A stretch of 64,000 bases of DNA from Brachionus rotundiformis (lineage: Eukaryota > Rotifera > Eurotatoria > Ploima > Brachionidae), in NCBI GenBank assembly GCA_016802295.1, contig JAESIW010000138.1, forward strand, positions 4,863,486-4,927,485, read 5' to 3'. The notes beneath the pieces were generated by a model. It did no database searches, was not told the DNA's origin, and saw nothing but the letters and a program-made list of their open reading frames with translations. Within the stretch, counting starts at the first letter, position 1. Each line of letters begins with the position of its first letter. A program made the translations under genes and the position numbers. Shown here one piece after another: positions 39,205-52,704 of the stretch.

Positions 39205-41026
39205 ATCCTTTTTAAAAATTGTAGAAAATGATTACTAATAATATTTTAGGATGAAATTTTTAAATGGAAAACTTTATTTTTACTTGGTTTATTTTCGCTA
39301 AAAAAATTCTAGTTCAACAAAGATTTGATTCGAAATAAATAAAAAATTCACCTTTGGTTGCTTTGAAACCGTTAGTTTTCAGATTTTTTTCGTAACGCTA
39401 AAGTTAAAATATTTTACGAAAAAATTACTCATACAAAATTGAAAATTCAATAAAAATCTATGTTCAAAATCTTAAATTATGTTGTTAATCAGCTAGGTAA
39501 ATCAGATTTGAATTTATAATAAAATAAAATTTTTAACATAATCATAATTGTTTATTTTTAAGTCCTTAAAATTTATAAACTTTTTAAAGGCTTAGAAGGA
39601 AAACAAATTTTTTTCATAAAAAAGTAAAAATAAAATAAACCTTAAAATTATAATAAAAGAAATAATAAAAAACCACTTAAGAAAATTTCTTATTTTATAA
39701 CTATGGATTGCGTAATTGATAATTACACAGTTATTTTGAAATTATAAAACTAAAACTGAAAATTTAAATATAAAAAATTTTTCCTAATATTTTGTTTTGT
39801 TTTTGAGATAAATTCAAAATTTTTAGATCACCAGTTTAATAGACTTGGTGATTATAAAAATTTTTGATTGTATTATAATTACATTTTTTTTAAATTTATA
39901 CTATTAAACACAAAATAAATATTGAATATTAATTTAAAATATTACAGAAATTTAAAATAGTTTAATTCTTTGAAAATATGATTTTATGTCATTAAGTAAT
40001 ATAAAAAAGTTATCGTTGCATTCTTGAGCTTTCATTTAATTCAATCTAAAAATTTTTATTTATTTTTTAAAATCGAATTTAAATAAATTTTTCAGAATAT
40101 TGTAAGCGTTTGCATACAAATTTAGTGATCTAGAATCTGGTGAATTTGGTGAAAATTGAAACTAAACGAATACAAATGTCTCAATTTATCTTAGAGATAT
40201 AGATAATTTTCAAATATAGTTTGCGTTCAACAGATTAAGAAAAAAAGTCTAGCATTAACATTTAAAAACAAATTTGATTTTGTTAATAAAATTAGTAAAA
40301 TTTTGCAATTTTATATCGATGTTTTGTTTTTCATAATTTAAAATTATGAAATTTTTTTAGGTCCTTTTTAATAATTTCTAATATTTCTAATACAAAATGA
40401 ATATTTAATATTGAAAAAAAGGAATTAATATGGAGAATTAATTCTAAAATGTTAAATAAAAAGATGGTGACAAAAATTTAATTTTTTACATGTGTTATGA
40501 AATTTTAATTTCTTTAAATATTATTTATTAAATTTAATATGTATTGATTTTTATTTTGATTAAAACCTTGTAATACTAACTTGATCAATATAAGATCAGA
40601 GTTTGATTATAATCAGCAAACAATCGAAACGTCCTATTCCGTATTAAAATAATTATTAATTGTTTATAATATAAAATTATTAATTTCCCTTTTAATTTTT
40701 ATATTGTTTGAATGAAAATTTGATTATATATAAGGAAAAAATGATAAAATAATAGAATTTTTATAAAATATATATATATGGCATTTCAAGTGTCAGCATA
40801 TTAAAGATAAAATTTTCCTTAAAAACTTTCTGAGTTTTATTTTTTTAAACTTAATTGAGATTCTACTAAAAAATTATTTTGGCAATTTTAAGGCTTTTAG
40901 AACATTATAGTGAATTTTATTATAAATAAATTTTACAAAGTTCAAAATAAAAACGATTAAAAAAATATCTTAAGTAATTAATATTTAGGCTACAATATTT
41001 AAATTTAATTAAAATAAATTTCTTAT
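39205..41026. other. intergenic, no gene seen
   Basis: About 1.8 kb of AT-rich DNA upstream of the MARVEL-like gene and downstream of the ETS gene. No gene, RNA or clear repeat recognised. Confidence 0.5.
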
Positions 41027-42385
41027 TTAAAATGGAGTAATAGTTGGCTGATGATGACCGTGATGATGTTGAAGACTATTATGATGAAGATGATGATGCG
41101 ACGGACTCGAAATTACGGCTGCAGCAGCAACAGGGGATGACCAATAAGCTTGCTGCAAATACGAGCTGGCTGCTGCTGCAGCATTATTTGCATTTGTAAA
41201 ATAGTTATCATATCCATTGTTTACAACTGCAGCGGCTGCGGCTGCTGCTGCAGAATGAGGATGATGAACTAAATGATGATGTTGGCTTGATGCTGTAACG
41301 TTTGTTGAAGGCCAATAAGTATTTGAATTATTTGTGTGATGATAATTAGGGAGAGTTGGCGATGGTGATTGAGGAGTTCCATGATGAACCGATGTTGATG
41401 CAAATTTATTTGCATGAGAATATGTAAAACCAGCATAACTTCTCATTAGTAAATCAGATTGATACTTGTAAGCAGCTGCAGCCGCTGCACTATTGTCAAC
41501 CATTGATACCGCAGCAGAGGCAGCTGCTGCAGCAACTGAAGACGGCTGATTTAATTGTGCTAGGCCATGAAAATCGAACTTGTAAGCATAACGTTTGCCA
41601 TGTACTTTGGTCATTATATTTTTATCATAATAGTAACGTAGCGCTCTGCTTAATTTATCATAATTCATATTCGGCTTACTTTTTCTTTCACCCCATTTTC
41701 TAGCTACCTCATCAGGATCAATAAGTTTAAATTCACCGTTGGTACCTTCCCATCCAATAATAGCTGAATTACTAGCATCTGAAAGCAATTCAAGTAAAAA
41801 TTGCCACAGTTGAATTTGTCCTGTTCCTGGCGAACCAAAACGAGGCGAGGAATTTGCAAATAAATGATATGCATCTTGCATACTAGTAACATTTCTAATC
41901 ACGTTCGAATTGTGCAAATTGTGATTTTGATGATGACTAGTTGGTTCACTCTTAACATTCCATTGTGCAGAATCATATTCAGTTTTTACTAAACGGCTTG
42001 TGACATTAGAACTATTTTGTAAATTTCCATTATGATTGAAAGCTTAAATATTAAAAATTGAGTAAATTACGAAATGAAAATGTTTGAAGAATTTTTAGAA
42101 ATTTTAAAAATGAAAGATTAATTAGATCTAAAAAATATTGATATTTTTATAAATATTCTTCTTACATTGAGAGTTAGAATCATTTGAATTAGAATTTCTG
42201 TTGACAGTATTGTTTGAATTTGAACTTGAATTACTACTGTTACTGCTATTACTAGTTGAACTTCCACTGCTTAATGGAGTCCAGGATATTTTATTACCAT
42301 TATTGGTTGTATTGCATTCTTTAAACATTTTATTTATATAGTTAATATTATTAAAAATTAACTTTTTAATACCTGTAATCATCAT
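41027..42385 (-). CDS. ETS-domain transcription factor, ERG/FLI/FEV class
   Basis: Nuclear DNA-binding factor for GGAA sites. Two exons, 42385-42166 and 42042-41027, give 411 aa; a second in-frame ATG at 42328 could also serve as start. The complete ETS domain (about residues 110-200) begins GQIQLWQFLLELLSD. It includes GWEGTNGEFKLIDPDEVARK and the recognition helix KLSRALRYYYDKNI with its two arginines, and ends KRYAYKFDFHGLA. It is close to ERG/FLI1 over its whole length. N-terminal to it is a Ser/Asn homopolymer region; C-terminal are poly-Ala and poly-His runs encoded by GCA and CAT repeats. No PNT/SAM domain is present in these exons, as in FEV, unless it lies in further exons to the right. 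The repeat tracts are likely to vary in length between individuals. Confidence 0.93.
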
Positions 42386-45300
42386 TGTTGTTTAAGAAAT
42401 TTGAATTTTTTTAGTTTCTTATGTTAGAATTTAATTTTTAGTGATATCTAGGAGAAAAAAATTAATTGATTTTAAATTTATAAATTTTTAAATTATTTAG
42501 TCGATCATACGTAAAAATTGGCAACTTACTCATGAAGAAAAGGAAATAAATTATAAAATGTTAATACAAATAGATATATTTTTTAAATAAAAGTTTTTTT
42601 AATTTATAAAATCCATTTTGCCTTAAGTTAATTACAACTAATTATTATTTTTTTAAAATTATGTATAAAAAAGAATACTTAAGCTATGATGATCAACTAA
42701 AAATTAAAAAAACGGCAGTAGAAACGGTAGCAAAATCATTTATACCGACAACGACAAAGTCAAATGACAATTATAAGAAAAAACAAAAATAAATCTCTCT
42801 TTTCGATAAAGAAGAAATATTTTTTATATAAAAAATATAATCTATACAATAAAATAAAAAATTTCCATTGGATTATTATTTAGTAAAAGATATTTGAATT
42901 AAATCCTACCAATTGTAATTCCGAATTTCTATATTTGTTAAGACTTGGATTGGTCTTAAGGCGGAGAAATTTCAATGAGTATGTTTGCTTATCATTTTTT
43001 ATTTGTTGATTGAATTTAGCTTGCAAATTTGAAAAATTATTTGCAAAAAGAATAAACTTAGTGGAGTTAATAAAAAATTATGATTTTTGCAAGAATTTTT
43101 CTGATTTTTGATTTTGAAATACTGATTAATTATGAATAAAAACCTAAAATTAATAGATGATTTGGTATTTATAATTAGAAATTAAGAAAAAATCAATGAT
43201 CAATGGCGAATGGTAAATTTGTTTTAAAAAAATATAAGCTGAATGAAAATTGAAATAATTTTTTAAACTTTTAAGACATAACCTTTTAAATTTAAATATA
43301 AATTAATACACATATAAACTTGTTCCGCTTTAAATCTCTATCTATAAAATATTGAAAAATAACTCTCGTTAGTTTGATTTGATTAGAATTAGAATAGTTT
43401 TAGAAGTATATTATTTTTTCTTCTAATATAGTAAAATATTTGACTATATTTAAATAGATTTACTGTTTGTTTTGAAGGCCGTACGTAATATTTGGCAGAT
43501 ATTTTTAAAACTTGTCATTTATTTATTCAAGTAAACAGAATATTAATTTTTTATTCAAATAAACAGTTAAAAAAGACATGATATTAAAAGAATATAATTG
43601 TTTTAATCAAATAAACACCTTAAATTTAGGAATTTGCTTTAAATTTTTTAACTGCTCTAATCAAACATTTTTGTGATATTTGTTGCCAATAATTATTTTA
43701 AAAAAAAATTGTATTGTTTTAGTTATTAAATTTTTTCAAGAAATTTATTTATTACTTTTTTAAATTTCTTTACAAATTTAAAAAATATTAAAGCAGATAG
43801 ATGATTCTAATTTAGGATACAAGAATAAAAATAAAGTTGAATTGAATAAATAATGCATTGATTATTTTGTCGTAATAATTAGAAGCAGACAACGTTATTT
43901 TTGAACGAATGATTTTAAATAGCTTTATTTCAATTTATTTTACTTTAATTACGGAAATAAGAGCAGAAGTCAAATCATCATTGAAGTCAAAATCAATTTG
44001 AGATCTTTTCAGCAGGATGAGTAGCAACGTAAATTATTAGAATCACAGTGGTGTTTTAATCTATTCAATAAAATATATCATTTTGACTTACACAGTTTAT
44101 GTTTTGACAACTAATTCTGCTGATTGCTAATTTGATTTCGTACTTAAAGTCAAATTGTAATGTGTTTATTTAATAGATTTATTCAATAAGTTAAAATTTT
44201 GATTCGACTTCTGTTTTTTTAGTTATTATTGCTCTAGGTCTTAATTTACGTTTAAAATTTTAAGATTAAATTAATAATGTTCATTATTTATTTTGATTAT
44301 TTGAATTAAATACTTAAATTTAGAAAATTGCAATATTGTTTAGAAGTAAGCAAGCGTTCATAATTAATCTAATCAAACGTCAAAATAGATCTTTAATTAG
44401 ACAAAATTAGAGTTTCAAAGAAAATTAAGGTGGCTATAAAAAGATTCTAAATCTAAATTAATAAACATTAAATTTGTCATTCCATGTTTAGTCTCTATTA
44501 AAAATTGCATACATGAATGAATCACAATGCCTCTAAGCTTTTCCAGTTATTTTACTTAGCTGCATTCTGTAGAGCGAACTGTCGATGAAAATCATTTCTT
44601 GTTTAGTAAAACAAATTAATTAGTTTTTGTGACTTACACCAAAAATCAATTTTTCTTTATATTAGCCTTAAGCTTTTACAGAAAATACAATTTATATAAC
44701 TGGATGATCATTTACTAAACTTTAAAGTTTTATTTTTAAAAAATCTAAGCCAAGACAAAAATCAGCATAAATTGGCTTGTGAATAAAAAATACTTTGTTA
44801 GTCATACGTTTAATTTAAAGCATAAGCTATTTTTGCTAAAATTGTAATTTAAAAGATCAAATTATATTTGCTTATAAAACATTTTATTTATATTGAAAAT
44901 TTACCAAGTCAATAAATTTTTAAATTATTTCTTATTTTATCAAAATTCTATATTCATGATCAGACAAACGCACACGTCTTTTCGTGTTATTTTTTCAGTT
45001 GAATAGTGTAAATATAGCGCAAACAAATTTACGAAGCTTTGATGAACCGAAAGTTAAAATTGTGCTCTTTCAAATTAAATAAAATACAAGGGAGGAAGTT
45101 AGAATTTTGTTGATCACATGATCACACGCTTTAGAAAAGAGAAACGAAGAAATCGATCAAAAAACTTTTGCTTTCATTTTTGATTTTAAAAAAAATTGCC
45201 ACAAAAAAAACTAATTTCCAGGTATTTATTTAACTGATTTTTAAATGATCTTTTAAAAGCTGTGACAATTGATTAATTGGGCTATTGAAATTGTTTAAAA

Positions 45301-47229
45301 GAGAGAATTTGTATTTAAAAGCAAATCAATATGTGCCATTGAATTTAAATGAGCTCGGCTTTTAACATTTTTTCTGTTAGTTTGGATGCTATTATTTTAA
45401 GTTTTATTTATTTGTGGAAATTAAGCGGATACTGTTTGTTCAATCAAATTAATATTGATATTAAATTCCTTTTAAATTTCATTTACTGTGTATTTTATTT
45501 CAAAAATCACGTTCAATTTGAATAAAATTAAATGAAATATGAACAGTTATCATAGCTAACAATCTATTCATTTTCATATCGTCATTCTTCAAGATATCTC
45601 TTTATTCTCAAATAAGACAAAATCAAATTTTTTAAAAATCAAATCGATATTATCAGAAAAATTGACGTTAATAATAATACTTGTGAGCAAATAATGTCAA
45701 ATTTTAATATTTTTAATATTTTGGAGAATTTTAAAGCAAATACTTGAACTTATCTCGATTTATTCTATCAATTTTAACTATTTTTAACTAAAACTGTTAT
45801 AAAAATTCTGATTGGTGAACGTAATAAAAAAATTATTATAATAAAATATTAAATAATATTGATAATCAATAATGGTATATAATATAATTTTAATCGTAAA
45901 ATATAATTTTAATTATCTAATTCCAATTTATGGTCTATAAAATAGAGAATAGAAAAAATAATTTAAAGACTGATTTTCTAATACTGAAAATATTTTTAAA
46001 ATTTTTTAAATTCCAACTTAAAAGCTTATTGAAAATAATGCTTATTTTTATCACAAACAAGTGATGATTTTTTTATTATATTAAATCAATATTTAAAGAA
46101 AGATTAAAATCTTTATTTTGTGCGTTATTAATTATTTGTTTAATACTAGGAAATATTGTGACAATAATTGATGTCTAAATTTGAAATAATTTAATTACAT
46201 GCTTGCTTCAATGATTCAAATCGTCAATAATTAAATTTTTCTCATGAACAAAATTTTTCTTTATTTAATTTAAATAAAAGATCTAATTTGAAATTACATA
46301 TATACTTATAAAAATAGATCTAATAAAATGATCAATAAACACAAAAATCAATAAGAAAAATAAACTTTTAAGTATAAGCTATTGCTTTGCGAATCGATTT
46401 CAGACGCTTTAGAACCTTTGGATTGGTTAGAATAAACAAAAATTGCCGTCTTTTTTTTTAAATGCAAAAGAGTCAATATTATAAGCTGATTTTTATTAAA
46501 ACTTAATTGTTATTTTTTTAAAAGCGTGGCATGCTTATTAAAAAAACTTGAAGTGTGGCAAAGAAAAAAGCTTTTTAAAATTCCTTAATTATTTACTCTA
46601 TTCAATAAAAACTTAATTTTTCTATAAATGGCTGAATTCATAAAATAAAAATTAAGCTTTATTTTATATATTTCCAATAGCGGATACAAAATATAATAAA
46701 AAAGATCAATTAAAAAAACAATTTATCATATTTTAATTAGTTTATGTAGTTTAGAAAAAAAAATTTAAATTAAACTTATCAAAACTTTTACTAAATTTTT
46801 ATTCAATTCAACTTTCGATAATCTATTGATATTTTTTTGATAAATTAAACAAATGTCGTTTAATTATTTTTGATTGTTCAGTTGAAATATATGATAATTA
46901 AATAAATCTTATTTAAATTTCAAAATATCTTTACATTTGCTAAAGAATTACAATTATTGAAATTTTTTTCTCTAATTATCAATAGTTATCAATTTAATAA
47001 CAACATATTATTTAAAAAAGAAAATTTAAAACTTTAAGAAAACTAAAAACTTTAATTCGAAAAAATATTGAGAAATTTTCTTAACTTAACTCTTAAAAAA
47101 ATGTTAAATTAATTTTAAAAAAAGAATTACAAAAAATAGTATTAAATTTTTAATTTATAATTTATTTTTATTTATACCATTTATTATATTAGTATTTTTA
47201 GAAAAATTTGTCATTTATAAATTTTAAAG
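42386..47229. other. 4.8-kb region without genes, upstream of the ETS gene
   Basis: Longest gene-free stretch in a otherwise compact window. AT-rich throughout, with no ORF of coding character and no repeat ends recognised. By position it contains the promoters of the ETS gene (-) and the guanylyltransferase gene (+), and could hold upstream ETS exons or enhancers; none was identified. Confidence 0.5.
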
Positions 47230-48963
47230 ATGAAAGTAAATTTTATATTCTATGAAAAAGTCATAAGTGGTAAAAATTTTTATCTTAATGGGTTCTCATT
47301 TAATAATAATCAAAAATACTGGGACCTAATTGTAATAACTTCAATTGATCAAAAACAAAAAGAATGCTACGAACTTCAACTTAAACTTAAGAAAAATCAA
47401 AACAAAATACCAAAAGACTTTCAATGTATAGTTATCAATGATCCTGATGGTTACAAAATTGGTTCTGGAGGTTCGACTTTAAACGTTTTAAAAAAGCTGT
47501 CTCAATTATTTGGCTGTAATCTATTTAAAATGAAAATATTACTAATTCATGCTGGTGGTTATAGTCAACGGATTCCATTCCGTTCAATATTGGGAAAACT
47601 TTTTGGACCATTGCCTTCAGAATCAAAATACATAAATGATATTTTTGATCTAAAATTAGCATGTTATACGCCTTTTTCTGTTGAAATGGAGCCAGGAATA
47701 TTTGTTACTAGTTCAGATGATTTTGAGACTTTTATTTTCGAAGAACAAATAAAATCAAGTAAATTATTTAGTGAACATGATTTTATTCTTATAGCTCATA
47801 AGTCATCATTAAATACAGCTAAAGATCATGGCGTATATAAATTGAATTTTGATGAAAAAATAAGTAATAGTGAACTAAATTTCGGAATTTATTCATGCGA
47901 TAGTGTCTACCAAAAACCATCGATTATAGATATGAAAAATCTTAAAATGACATATTTTGACGAAATTTCTGAGTATGCTTACACAGACAGTGTTTTTTTT
48001 TTTAAACATACCATTTCACGAGAAATGCTAGAATTTTATGATAGATATTTTGAAAAAATTCTAGAACTTAATATTGAAATAGATATTTATCGTGATTTTC
48101 TGCAACCTTTAGGTGATAAAAAGCAAGATTTAACCGAATATATTTCAAAATTGAAGTTAGATAAAAGTGAAGAATTGCATGTTTTTACAAAAATCTACGA
48201 GTTAATTAACAACAAAAAAGCGAAAGTTTTAATTTTAAACAATTCATTATTTTTTCACCTTGGTACAATAGATGAAATAATTTCATATTATTTTGATTCT
48301 ACCAATGATTCGATCAAATTTCGAGAAGCTGTTTGTTTTGAAAATAATGAAAATGATACTTATTGCAAGCAAAATTTAAAAAAAAATTATCTTATTAGAA
48401 GTAAAATTGGCAAAAACTGTATATTGAACGAAAATATTATTATAGAATTCTCATATTTTGATCAAGTTACCAATATTTTTTTTGGAACTGGTAGTTTTGT
48501 AAGTAATTGTATGTTCAGCTCTGATGATTTTACAGGAAATATCGATGAGATCAGAATATCTATACCAAATGATATATATCTTCATACGATACCTATTTTA
48601 GATAGCATAACAAAAAAAAGAAAGTTTGTAACTATATTTTTCCATAGAAACGATGATTTGAAGAAAAAATATCTGAATTTAGAAAATTTGATTATTTTAG
48701 GAACACCACTCGAAAAAATTGCAAATAAAGTTGTATGTATGAATCAATATACAATTTGGAATTTAAAGTTTTTCCGAGCTTTTGATTCAATGAGCGATTC
48801 GTTTTTTTATTCATGCAAATTTATCAATGATTACATAACCAAAAATTTACAAATTATCTCGACATATTTTGATGATGAAAAAATTTTTTTCTCATTATTT
48901 GACTTACTAAAATTTAATGACTTTGAATATATGCTTCATTTTATATCTAAAAATAGTTTATGA
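47230..48963 (+). CDS. FPGT: fucose-1-phosphate guanylyltransferase (GDP-fucose pyrophosphorylase)
   Basis: Cytosolic enzyme of the fucose salvage pathway that makes GDP-L-fucose from fucose 1-phosphate and GTP. Single exon of 577 aa; vertebrate FPGT is about 590. Family features: WDLIVITSIDQKQKECYELQ near the N-terminus; the nucleotide-binding region KIGSGGSTLNVL with its glycine-rich loop; LLIHAGGYSQRIPF; ELNFGIYS; and the late INDYITKNLQ part. The start is the first ATG of the frame and is preceded by AT-rich non-coding DNA. No fucokinase domain is fused, unlike the plant and bacterial bifunctional enzymes. The gene ends in TGA, which shows that TGA is read as a stop in this genome. The absence of introns in a genome where most genes have them could mean an old retrocopy, but the frame is intact. 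Confidence 0.93.
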   Translation: MKVNFIFYEKVISGKNFYLNGFSFNNNQKYWDLIVITSIDQKQKECYELQLKLKKNQNKIPKDFQCIVINDPDGYKIGSGGSTLNVLKKLSQLFGCNLFKMKILLIHAGGYSQRIPFRSILGKLFGPLPSESKYINDIFDLKLACYTPFSVEMEPGIFVTSSDDFETFIFEEQIKSSKLFSEHDFILIAHKSSLNTAKDHGVYKLNFDEKISNSELNFGIYSCDSVYQKPSIIDMKNLKMTYFDEISEYAYTDSVFFFKHTISREMLEFYDRYFEKILELNIEIDIYRDFLQPLGDKKQDLTEYISKLKLDKSEELHVFTKIYELINNKKAKVLILNNSLFFHLGTIDEIISYYFDSTNDSIKFREAVCFENNENDTYCKQNLKKNYLIRSKIGKNCILNENIIIEFSYFDQVTNIFFGTGSFVSNCMFSSDDFTGNIDEIRISIPNDIYLHTIPILDSITKKRKFVTIFFHRNDDLKKKYLNLENLIILGTPLEKIANKVVCMNQYTIWNLKFFRAFDSMSDSFFYSCKFINDYITKNLQIISTYFDDEKIFFSLFDLLKFNDFEYMLHFISKNSL

Positions 48964-49245
48964 AGTAAAAAACAACTTTAATAATGTGTAAAAAAGTACA
49001 TTATTATTTAATAAATTTAAAATTTTTTATTTCAAAATAAATGAATTATAATTAGAATATTAATATTTCATAATTAGAACATAAATCAATTTACATAAAC
49101 AGTTTCACCTCTACGTCTTTTTTGAACAATAGTGCGAGGCTTATTCTGAGCATCTGGATGATACAGTTACTCGTAAGGACATTCTACTTTCCAAAATAGC
49201 CATTTTTAACTCATAAAATAACTGTGAATCATCTTTTGTTAGTAA
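48964..49245. other. spacer between FPGT and the retroelement
   Basis: AT-rich at first, then about 49100-49245 has higher GC like the retroelement. This part may be degenerate element sequence; frames are closed by several stops. No LTR was recognised. Confidence 0.4.
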
Positions 49246-52200
49246 TGTTATGGCTTCAGAAAGTGTTTTAAGTGTGGGCTTAAGTTTCCCCACACGGGCG
49301 ATTGTCCGGCAAAATCTAAGACCTGCAACAAGTGTTGTACTATTGGTCATTTTGCAAAGAAGTGCCCAAATAATATGGGAAGAGAGACGGGTGATGGTAA
49401 AGTTAACAGTCTTATGCAAAAAATTAAAGAAGTGACCAAGGATGAGTGGTTGTTCACGGTTGATTGAGAGGGTTGCCTACCAACGACAGAGTTACTCTTA
49501 AAAAATATTCCAGTTAAGTTTATTGTGGATACAGGTTCTACAATAAACATATTGGATGAGAGACAGTTTGAAAAAATAAAAAATTTCGTTAAGATTAGGT
49601 CATCTAATAGAAAGATTTTTGCTTTTAAATCTAAGGATCCGTTACCATTGGTCTGTGGATTTGATGTCACTGTCACAATTGGTGCCAAGATAGTTGATGC
49701 AGAGTTTGTGGTCGTGAAAGGTGGTTCAAGTAGTCTTATTGGGTACAAAACAGCTGTAGATCTTGGTCTAGTTAATTTTGTAAACTTGATCGAAGATTAT
49801 GACTCTTTGAAAACAAAATACAAGAACCTTTTCAGTACAAAAATAGGAAAACTAAAAGATTATCAACTCAAGTTTCATGTTGATGAGAACGTCAAGCCTT
49901 CAAGGCAGTATCATAGCCGGATCCCGTTTCACCTCCGTGATCGAGTTGAAGAAGAGCTTAACTCATTGTTAGAACAGGGTATAATAGAGAGAGCTGAGGG
50001 TCGTACGACATGGATATCACCTATTCATGTGGTGGCAAAGAAACAGCCGGGAAAAATACGAATTGTTGTGAATGCGAAGCAAGTCAACAAGACAATTAGA
50101 AGAGAAAAGCATCCGTCTCCAACAATAGACGATCTTGTTTTGATGCTTAATGGCTCATCGTATTTCTCCAAGTTAGACTTTAACAATGGTTATAGGCAGA
50201 TTGAACTGCATCCAGAGAGCAGGCACTTAACAACATTTAGCACTCATGTTGGACTATTTAGAGACATTTGACTTAATTTTGGATATTGCGCTGCAGCAGA
50301 GATGTTTCAGTTCTTGATAAACGACGTTTTGAAAGGTCTCGAAGGGGTCACTAATGTAAGTGACGATATAATTGTGTATGGCAAGGATAAAACAGAACAC
50401 GATCAGCGTCTTAGACTTGTATTGGAGCGACTTGATTCTAGTGGGCTGAGTGCAAATTCGGATAAGTGCAAATTTGGTAAAAGGTCAATTGAATTCTTTG
50501 GTGTAATTTTTAACGAGCAAGGTATTGCACCAAGCGAAGAAAGGGTAAGAGCATTAAAGAGTCTAAAACAGCCTAGAAATGTTAGGGAGCTTATGAGTCT
50601 TCTTGGTATGGCAACGTATTCTTCTCGGTTTATTAGAGATTTTAGTACGCTTACTGATCCTCTAAGAGAGCAGGTGAGAGGCAGCGAAACGGGTAAATTG
50701 GACTGGACCGATAGGCAAGACAAAGCTTTAGATAGGTTGAAAGTGTCACTTTCTAATGAGGCAATAGCTTATTTAAATCCAAACTGGGAAACAGAGCTAA
50801 TTGTTGACGCTAGTCCAGTTGGTCTTGGTGCAGTGCTTGTTCAAGTTAATCCAAAGGATCCCAAGGACAGGAGAGTGGTAGCTTATGCAAGTAGAACTTG
50901 TTCTGAGCTAGAAAGAAAGTACTCACAGGTTGGAAAAGAGGCTCTGGCTTACGTGTTTGGTTGTGAGAGATTTTATATCTACTTGTTTGAGAAAGAATTT
51001 AAGCTAATCACAGATAATAAGGCAATCCAGTTCATCTACAATGGAACAAGGGGTAGATCACAGGCGAGAATCGAACGCTGGGGTTTGAGGCTGTCGCCGT
51101 TCAAGTTCACAATTGTCCATAGGCCTGGAAAGGAGAATATCGCTGACTTTATATCAAGGCATCCTGACCAAACCATGGAACCTTCTGATGAACAGTTTAG
51201 CGAAGAATTTATCAACTTCGTCGTTGACTCTGCGACGCCGATAGCTTTCACTAGACAAGAAATTGCCCGTTAATCAGGGACGGACTCTGAGCTTTGTTTA
51301 GTAATTGATCTACTTAAAACTCAGTATATTAAAAGCGAGGATCAAGCTAGACTTGGGAAATTTTTTAAAATTAGAGACGAACTGTCAGTGTCGAGCGATG
51401 GTGTAGTTCTCAAAGGGCGGAAGATAGTACTACCTAAGTCAATGCATGTGAGAGCAGTTGCTCTGGCTCATGAAGGACATTTAGGCATCATTAAAACAAA
51501 GAGACTTCTCAGGTCTAAGGTATGGTTTCAGGGAATTGATAAGATGGTGGAAGACGTAGTTGGTAAGTGTTTGAGATGTCAAATTAGTACAACAGTCAAT
51601 CGTGTGAAGATCCCAGTACAATGGGCTGAAATTCCGTCGAAAGTGTGGGATGAGGTGAGTGCTGACTTTTTCGGACCTCTTCCTACAGGTGACTATGTCT
51701 TTACATTGATGAATGACTGTACAAGGTTCGTTGCAATTAAGATAGTAAGGTCGACTTCAGGAGATGTAGTGATACCAAGGTTGGACAGTTTATATACATG
51801 TTTTGGGATTCCGTCAGTGAAAAAGACGGACAATGGTCCACCATTTAATGGTAAAAAATTTAAGTTGTATTGTAGAGCAATGGGTATTCATCATAGGAAA
51901 ATAACTCCCTTTTGGCCAAGAGCAAATGGCAAGTGTGAGAGATTCATGCGCAGTTTAAGAAAGCTAGTGACTGGCTCGAAGATGCAAGGGAAGAATTGGA
52001 AGTCAGAAATAAACTCTATTATAAGAGCCTATAATTCTACTCCACACTGTTCCACAAATTATGCTCCAGCAAAGCTGATGTTTAATGGGACAAACTTCAC
52101 TAAATTACCACAATCAATTGATAAGGTCACTAATTGGAGCGAAAACATTGCGAAAGCGGTAGACTTCAATCATGAAGAATTAGAAAGATTAATTCAGAGA

Positions 52201-52704
52201 CGTTTATGAAGCGTCAGCCAGTGAGTCTAAAAATTGGTGATTGGGTTCCATTTAGACAAGAAAAGAATAACAAGTTTTCAACTCCGTTTGAGCACTCGCT
52301 GTATCGTGTGATCCAAGTGAAAGGGACGATGGTTACTGCTAGATATGATAATCGGGAGATCACGAGAAACATCACATTTTTTAAGGCGAGTTATAGTTGG
52401 AAATGTAAATGATGAGGTACAGCAGGCTAGCACAAAGTACTTAGTTTCAGATAAGGTAAAGGTTCTTCCAGAACTAAAGCCTTTGGAAAACAGCTTGGGT
52501 GAGAATCTGGAGCAGGATCATGCTAAGGAGTTTGACACATCTGGAAATAGTGCGAGACAAAACTATTTGTCATTATCAGACTCAAGTGTTGGAGATGAAA
52601 ATGATTTAGAGTCAGCAAAGACAAGCAAGGTCAAAAGACCATCAAGAGCTTGTAAAGTCAAAGCCAATTACAAAGAGACGAGAGACTATAAAAAAAAGTT
52701 TTGA
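49246..52704 (+). mobile_element. Ty3/gypsy-type retrotransposon gag-pol remnant, inactivated
   Basis: Order in one frame: two nucleocapsid zinc knuckles (CFKCGLKFPHTGDC and CNKCCTIGHFAKKC, about 49264-49370); aspartic protease (FIVDTGSTINIL, about 49520); reverse transcriptase (YFSKLDFNNGYRQIELHP; VSDDIIVYG as the YxDD motif, about 50360); RNase H (LIVDASPVGLGAVL; FKLITDNKAI); integrase with HHCC finger (HEGHLGIIKTKRLL; KCLRC) and DDE core (DFFGPLPTGD; KKTDNGPPF; CERFMRSL). Protease-to-integrase order with RNase H before integrase is typical of Ty3/gypsy rather than Ty1/copia. In-frame stops at 49465-49467 (TGA), 50269-50271 (TGA) and 51271-51273 (TAA), plus frame changes near 52205 and 52390, make it non-functional. 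No LTRs and no complete gag were found, so the 5' end is truncated or degenerate. The GC content is higher than host genes. Confidence 0.92.

Noticed and set aside
44940..45190. Slightly less AT-rich patch in the gene-free region as a possible exon
   Set aside because: No frame stays open beyond chance length and no splice-compatible coding text was found.
49095..49175. Basic peptide on the - strand (RTIVQKRRRG followed by a stop) next to the gypsy element
   Set aside because: Could be an inverted scrap of another element, but it is too short and has stops upstream; not enough to call.
49465..51273. In-frame TGA and TAA codons in the gypsy element as a sign of an altered genetic code
   Set aside because: Host genes use TAA, TAG and TGA as stops (the FPGT gene ends in TGA), so the element is simply mutated.
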